From contig NZ_CP053439.1 of assembly GCF_000769405.2 (NCBI RefSeq), positions 4,386,501 through 4,450,500 on the forward strand: a DNA stretch of 64,000 nt, written 5' to 3'. A model generated the notes under the pieces. It ran no database searches and was not told the DNA's origin. It saw only the letters and a list, made by a program, of their open reading frames with translations. A program made the translations under genes and the position numbers. How positions within the stretch are numbered: the first letter of the stretch is position 1; each line of letters begins with the position of its first letter. Shown here one piece after another: positions 60,412 to 64,000 of this stretch. This DNA comes from Rhizobium brockwellii (lineage in GTDB: Bacteria > Pseudomonadota > Alphaproteobacteria > Rhizobiales > Rhizobiaceae).

Positions 60412-60954
60412 TCAGAACGGCTTCACCACGACGAGGATGACGATCAGGATCATCAGCACTGTCGGGGCCTCGTTCATGAACCGCCAATAACGCGCCGAGC
60501 GGCGATTTTCATCCCGCTCGAACGCTCCGACGGCGCGGCTGAAGAACATATGAACAGCGGTCAGCAATACAACGAGACCGATCTTGGCATGCAGCCAGCC
60601 GCCCTGGAATCCATAAACCGACCAGGCGAGATAGAGGCCGAAAATCCACGTCAACATCATCGCCGGCGTCATGATGATTCGAAGCAGCCGGCGCTCCATC
60701 ACCTTGAAGGTTTCCGATTGCACCGAACCCGGCTCCGCATCAGTGTGATAGATGAACAGCCGCGGCATATAAAACAGCCCGGCCATCCACGAAATGACCG
60801 CGATGATGTGCAGCGCCTTGATCCAGAGGTAGAGATTGTCGGGGTTCCAAGCAAAAAGCCCGATCGCCATCAGCGCAAAGAAGGCCAGCGCAAAATGAGC
60901 CCGGCGCCGGGCGTAAGCGCCAGATCTGCGATCGGTCTGTTTTTCCATCGTCAC
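60412..60954 (-). CDS. hemJ: Protoporphyrinogen oxidase HemJ
   Basis: 180 residues from GTG 60954, overlapping the hemE stop as GTGA (or from ATG two codons later). Hydrophobic throughout, with about four membrane segments. [20 protein letters not shown], with the conserved histidine, plus PRLFIYH and [19 protein letters not shown] match HemJ/UPF0093. It oxidises protoporphyrinogen IX in haem synthesis in bacteria lacking HemG/HemY. Directly downstream of hemE. Confidence 0.94.
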   Translation of the reverse strand: MTMEKQTDRRSGAYARRRAHFALAFFALMAIGLFAWNPDNLYLWIKALHIIAVISWMAGLFYMPRLFIYHTDAEPGSVQSETFKVMERRLLRIIMTPAMMLTWIFGLYLAWSVYGFQGGWLHAKIGLVVLLTAVHMFFSRAVGAFERDENRRSARYWRFMNEAPTVLMILIVILVVVKPF

Positions 60955-61982
60955 GCCCCGCCTCGCACACGATCCACCAGCAGACGCACATGCTCGGGGT
61001 TGGCCTGCGGTGTAATGCCGTGACCGAGATTGAAGATCAGCGGACCATTGCCGAGATGCTGCAGAATATCGTCGATGCCGTCTTCCAGCGCCCGGCCGCC
61101 GGCAACGACGCGCATCGGATCGAGGTTGCCCTGAACAGGTCCATCCTTTTGAAGTTCCGCGGCAAAGGCCAGCGGGACAGACCAGTCGAGGCCGATTGCA
61201 TCTGCGCCCGTCTTCTGGCGATAGGTTTTCAGCTGATAGCCGGCGCCCTTCGCAAAAGCGATGATACGCGCATGCGGCCGTTGTGATTTGACCGAAGCGA
61301 TCATCCGCGCAACCGGCCTGATCGCAAACGCCTCGAACTCCTTCTCGCCGAGAACACCTGCCCAGGAATCGAAGATCTGCACGGCATCGGCGCCGGCATC
61401 GATCTGGGCGACGAGATAGTCGGCTGAAACGTCAGCAAGCAGCATCAGCAGATGCTCGAAAGCGCGGGGGTGCCTGTAGGCGAAGAGACGGGCAGGCGCC
61501 TGATCCGGCGTGCCGTGACCGGCGATCATGTAGGTCGCAACCGTCCATGGCGCGCCGCAGAAGCCGAGCAGCGTCGTCTCGACCGGCAACTGCTCGCGCA
61601 GCCGCCGCACCGTTTCCAGAACCGGCCTGAGATAATCGACAACCTCTTCGCCATTCAATCTGCCGATACCGGCTTCATCGATCGGATCCATCTGCGGACC
61701 GTGGCCCTCGGTGAACCGGACATTCCGCTTCATTGCATCGGGAATGACCAGGATATCGGAAAATAGAATGGCCGCATCGAAGCCATAGCGGCGGATCGGC
61801 TGCAATGTCACTTCGACGGCATGGTCAGGCGTATAGCAGAGATCGAGAAAACTCCCTGCCTTTGCCCGCGTCTCCCGATATTCCGGGAGATAACGTCCTG
61901 CCTGTCTCATCAACCAGAGGGGAGGAGGGGACAGGCTTTCGCCACCCAAAACCCTCATGATCTTTCGGCGCGTATCGCTCAA
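60951..61982 (-). CDS. hemE: Uroporphyrinogen decarboxylase
   Basis: 343 residues from TTG 61982, with AGGGA 9 bases upstream; the alternative ATG at residue 9 would begin at [26 protein letters not shown] is the uroporphyrinogen decarboxylase signature, followed by [18 protein letters not shown] and [16 protein letters not shown]. It decarboxylates uroporphyrinogen III to coproporphyrinogen III. It borders the probable oriC, as in other Rhizobiales and Caulobacter. Confidence 0.97.
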   Translation of the reverse strand: MSDTRRKIMRVLGGESLSPPPLWLMRQAGRYLPEYRETRAKAGSFLDLCYTPDHAVEVTLQPIRRYGFDAAILFSDILVIPDAMKRNVRFTEGHGPQMDPIDEAGIGRLNGEEVVDYLRPVLETVRRLREQLPVETTLLGFCGAPWTVATYMIAGHGTPDQAPARLFAYRHPRAFEHLLMLLADVSADYLVAQIDAGADAVQIFDSWAGVLGEKEFEAFAIRPVARMIASVKSQRPHARIIAFAKGAGYQLKTYRQKTGADAIGLDWSVPLAFAAELQKDGPVQGNLDPMRVVAGGRALEDGIDDILQHLGNGPLIFNLGHGITPQANPEHVRLLVDRVRGGA

Positions 61983-62383
61983 GCGCTTTTTCCCTATAAA
62001 ATAACAAAGATATTTTAAAAGGTTTCTATTTCTTAGAGTCGGTGACTATCAAGGATTAAAATCCATCCACCGCCGATGCCATTTGTCGCGCGGTTGCAAA
62101 ACAAAATCGGGAAGATTTGTCGATCTCGTCCAAATTTCGGGGAGAAGCCGAATCCGGAAATGATTTCAAATCCTTCCAGAGCGGCGATTTTTCTCGTAGC
62201 TGTGGACGGGCTGTGGACGAGCTTTCAAGAAGCCCAGCCCTTCCCCACCGTCCACAGGGCCAACCGAAACCGTTCGGCAAAATCCGAAATGTGGATAAAG
62301 AGGCATGTTTTCCCTTGCCGGAGACTGCCTCGCCGCCGTAGCTCTGTTTCATCCAGTGTTTTCAACAGGCAGCGGAAAATAGC
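61983..62383. other. oriC: Probable chromosomal replication origin (oriC) between hemE and ppsR
   Basis: 401 bp with no gene. Left part (about 61990-62060) is very AT-rich (CCCTATAAAATAACAAAG, TATTTTAAAAGG), a candidate unwinding element. On the right are a perfect DnaA box TGTGGATAA (62290-62298) and three near boxes sharing the TCCACA core: TGTGGACGG (62201-62209), TGTGGACGA (62212-62220) and CCGTCCACA (62248-62256). GANTC sites, the CcrM methylation target, occur at 62036 (GAGTC) and 62150 (GAATC). The hemE-oriC-ppsR arrangement is that of known alphaproteobacterial origins, and flanking genes are transcribed outwards. Confidence 0.85.
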
Positions 62384-63205
62384 GTGGAGAACAGAACGAA
62401 CTTCTTTCATCTGCATCTGATTTCTGACTCAACGGGAGAGACTCTGATCTCCGCCGGGCGCGCCGCGTCGGCGCAGTTCAGATCGGCGCAGCCGATCGAA
62501 CATGTCTATCCGCTGATCCGCAATCGCAAGCAGCTGCTGCCGGTTCTGCAGGCGATCGATGACGCCCCCGGCATCGTGCTTTACACCATTGTCGACCGCG
62601 AGCTTGCAAGCCTCATCGATGAGCGCTGCATCGAGATGGGTGTCGCTTCGGTGAATGTGCTGGAGCCGGTGATGAATGCCTTCCAGATCTATCTCGGCGC
62701 TCCGTCGCGCCGTCGGGTCGGAGCTCAGCATGTGATGAATGCCGGCTACTTCGCGCGCATCGAAGCGCTGAATTTCACCATGGATCACGATGACGGCCAA
62801 ATGCCTGATGATTACAACGACGCCGATGTCGTGATCATCGGCATCAGCCGTACATCGAAAACACCGACCAGCATCTACCTCGCCAACCGAGGCATCAAGA
62901 CGGCGAACATTCCGATCGTCTATGGCGTGCCATTGCCGGAGAGCCTCTTCGTCGCGAGCAAACCGCTGATTGTCTGCTTGATCGCCACCACCGATCGTAT
63001 TTCCCAGGTGCGGGAAAATCGTGTGCTCGGGGTGACGCAGGGCTTCGATCGCGAACACTACACCGATCGCGCCGCGATTTCCGAGGAACTGAAATATGCC
63101 CGCTCGCTTTGCGCTCGTCATAACTGGCCGCTGATCGACGTTACCCGCCGCTCAATCGAGGAAACAGCCGCGGCAATCGTTGCCCTGCGGCCGAAGCTGC
63201 GCTAA
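62384..63205 (+). CDS. ppsR: Pyruvate, phosphate dikinase regulatory protein (kinase/pyrophosphorylase)
   Basis: 273 residues from GTG 62384, with GCGGAA upstream. [20 protein letters not shown] is the DUF299 family start, and the P-loop [18 protein letters not shown] is at 153-170. It switches pyruvate-phosphate dikinase (or PEP synthase) by phosphorylating and dephosphorylating a threonine. The gene next to oriC in Caulobacter and relatives is this same family. Full length. Confidence 0.94.
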   Translation: MENRTNFFHLHLISDSTGETLISAGRAASAQFRSAQPIEHVYPLIRNRKQLLPVLQAIDDAPGIVLYTIVDRELASLIDERCIEMGVASVNVLEPVMNAFQIYLGAPSRRRVGAQHVMNAGYFARIEALNFTMDHDDGQMPDDYNDADVVIIGISRTSKTPTSIYLANRGIKTANIPIVYGVPLPESLFVASKPLIVCLIATTDRISQVRENRVLGVTQGFDREHYTDRAAISEELKYARSLCARHNWPLIDVTRRSIEETAAAIVALRPKLR

Positions 63206-63238
63206 GCGCTGGCGAAAAGCCGGCACTCTGAGGAACCC

Positions 63239-63838
63239 ATGACGCCGAAACTCATCCTTGCATCGTCGAGCCCCTTTCGCCGGATGCTGATGGAAAATGC
63301 TGGTCTGTCCTTCGAGGCACATGCCGCAAGGATCGATGAACGGGCCGTCGAAGCGCCGCTGGAAAAAGCCGGCGCCAAGCCGGATGCCGTGGCCCTCGTC
63401 CTGGCCAGGGCCAAGGCCGAGGAAGTCAGCAGCCGTTTTCCGGAAAGCCTGGTCATCGGTTCGGATCAAACGATGTCGCTCGGCGACAGCGTCTTCCATA
63501 AGCCGAAGGACCTGGCCGACGCGGCTAGCCATCTTCAAGCCCTTTCGGGGGTCACCCATCGATTGAACAGCGCCGTTGCGATTGTGAGCGCCGGCGTGGT
63601 CTTATGGGAGCATCTTGCGCATGCGGAGCTGACGATGCGGCCGCTGACGGTGGAGTTCATCGCCAGACATCTGGCGCGGGTTGGCGAACGGGCGCTTTCC
63701 AGCGTCGGCGCCTATCAATTGGAGGGGGAGGGCATCCAGCTCTTCGAAAAGATCGAGGGTGATTATTTCACCATTCTCGGCTTGCCGATGCTGCCGCTCT
63801 TAAAAAAATTGCGAGAACTCGGAGCAGTCGATGGGTGA
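63239..63838 (+). CDS. maf: Maf family nucleotide pyrophosphatase
   Basis: 199 residues; CTGAGGAACCC before [21 protein letters not shown] is the Maf start, [12 protein letters not shown] continues, and [12 protein letters not shown] carries the catalytic aspartate. The house-cleaning enzyme hydrolyses non-canonical nucleoside triphosphates such as dTTP/UTP-like or m7GTP; which subtype is not decided. Ends overlapping aroE by 8 bp. Confidence 0.92.
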   Translation: MTPKLILASSSPFRRMLMENAGLSFEAHAARIDERAVEAPLEKAGAKPDAVALVLARAKAEEVSSRFPESLVIGSDQTMSLGDSVFHKPKDLADAASHLQALSGVTHRLNSAVAIVSAGVVLWEHLAHAELTMRPLTVEFIARHLARVGERALSSVGAYQLEGEGIQLFEKIEGDYFTILGLPMLPLLKKLRELGAVDG

Positions 63839-64000
63839 TTCACGTGAAACATTGGGGCCGAGAGCGTTTGTCACCGGCTTTCCCGTCAAGCATTCGCGCT
63901 CGCCCTTGATCCACGGATATTGGCTGAAGACGCTCGGCCTGCCAGGCAGCTACCGCGCTCATGAAGTGGCACCCGAGGCTTTTGCCGATTTCATTCACTC
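63831..64000 (+). CDS. aroE: Shikimate dehydrogenase (5' part)
   Basis: Starts at ATG 63831 within maf and runs off the window after 56 codons. [20 protein letters not shown] is the shikimate dehydrogenase substrate-binding start. Reduces 3-dehydroshikimate with NADPH. The codons for S-R-E-T near the start form a parS-like site. Remainder not visible. Confidence 0.9.
   Translation, partial: MGDSRETLGPRAFVTGFPVKHSRSPLIHGYWLKTLGLPGSYRAHEVAPEAFADFIH
63836..63851. promoter_or_regulatory. parS-like site across maf/aroE
   Basis: TGATTCACGTGAAACA, one mismatch (position 3) from the consensus. It lies across the maf stop and the first codons of aroE, about 1.5 kb from the probable oriC. Confidence 0.82.

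Noticed and set aside
61990..62070. Possible CtrA site (TTAA-N7-TTAA) in oriC
   Set aside because: Single TTAA-type half sites are present but no pair with the right spacing, so CtrA control is not claimed.

Overview
This window is a stretch of alphaproteobacterial chromosome, almost certainly from Rhizobium (R. etli / R. leguminosarum group). The evidence is the gene order hemE-hemJ-rho-mnmE-mnmG-rsmG-parA-parB, an alphaproteobacterial-type LexA box (GTTC-N7-GTTC), imuA-imuB-dnaE2, a 1591-residue NAD-glutamate dehydrogenase, high-GC codon use, and rhizobial-type palindromic intergenic repeats. It is mostly core housekeeping DNA. I see no tRNA, rRNA, CRISPR array, insertion sequence, prophage or secretion cluster.

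Layout. 0-3.5 kb: the 3' end of ctpA, a divergent polysaccharide deacetylase and rppH, then bfr/bfd iron storage on the other strand. 3.6-9.5 kb: the SOS mutagenesis cassette imuA-imuB-dnaE2 behind a LexA box. 9.6-16.3 kb: a small metallopeptidase, a CoA-ester lyase, a VOC protein, leuD, a PLP dehydratase, leuB and a PAP2 phosphatase. 16.4-23 kb: an MHS-family transporter with a large insertion, a three-gene ABC cassette with a histidine-rich permease loop, and an alkaline phosphatase behind a PHO box. 23.3-36.9 kb: asd, a lytic transglycosylase, a diguanylate cyclase, carbonic anhydrase, pyridoxal kinase, gdh, a UMF1-type MFS protein and purH. 37-48.6 kb: heparinase-like protein, rsmB, htpX, an SdhAF4-like protein, acs, trcR, an isolated flagellin, prpE and a YggS-family protein. 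48.8-64 kb: leuS-lptE-holA, parB-parA-rsmG-mnmG-mnmE, rho, hemJ-hemE, the probable oriC, then ppsR-maf-aroE.

The right end is the replication and segregation hub. The 401-bp gap between hemE and ppsR has an AT-rich stretch, one perfect DnaA box, three near boxes and two GANTC methylation sites. Genes on both sides point away from it. ParAB is encoded about 7-9 kb to the left. Five palindromes match the ParB site parS (TGTTTCACGTGAAACA): one perfect inside rsmG, two between mnmG and mnmE, one across maf/aroE, and one about 40 kb from parAB directly after the leuB stop codon.

A second layer is the intergenic repeats. Three full copies and one fragment of a two-palindrome element, plus one copy of a different rhizobial repeat, sit at gene ends. 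In three cases the neighbouring stop codon is built into the palindrome, and one copy lies just upstream of the flagellin start. Nothing here is clearly a wholly undescribed system. The least explained items are the histidine-rich ABC cassette, the leuB-adjacent parS-like site, the repeat family, and a 155-bp dual-frame overlap between imuA and imuB.
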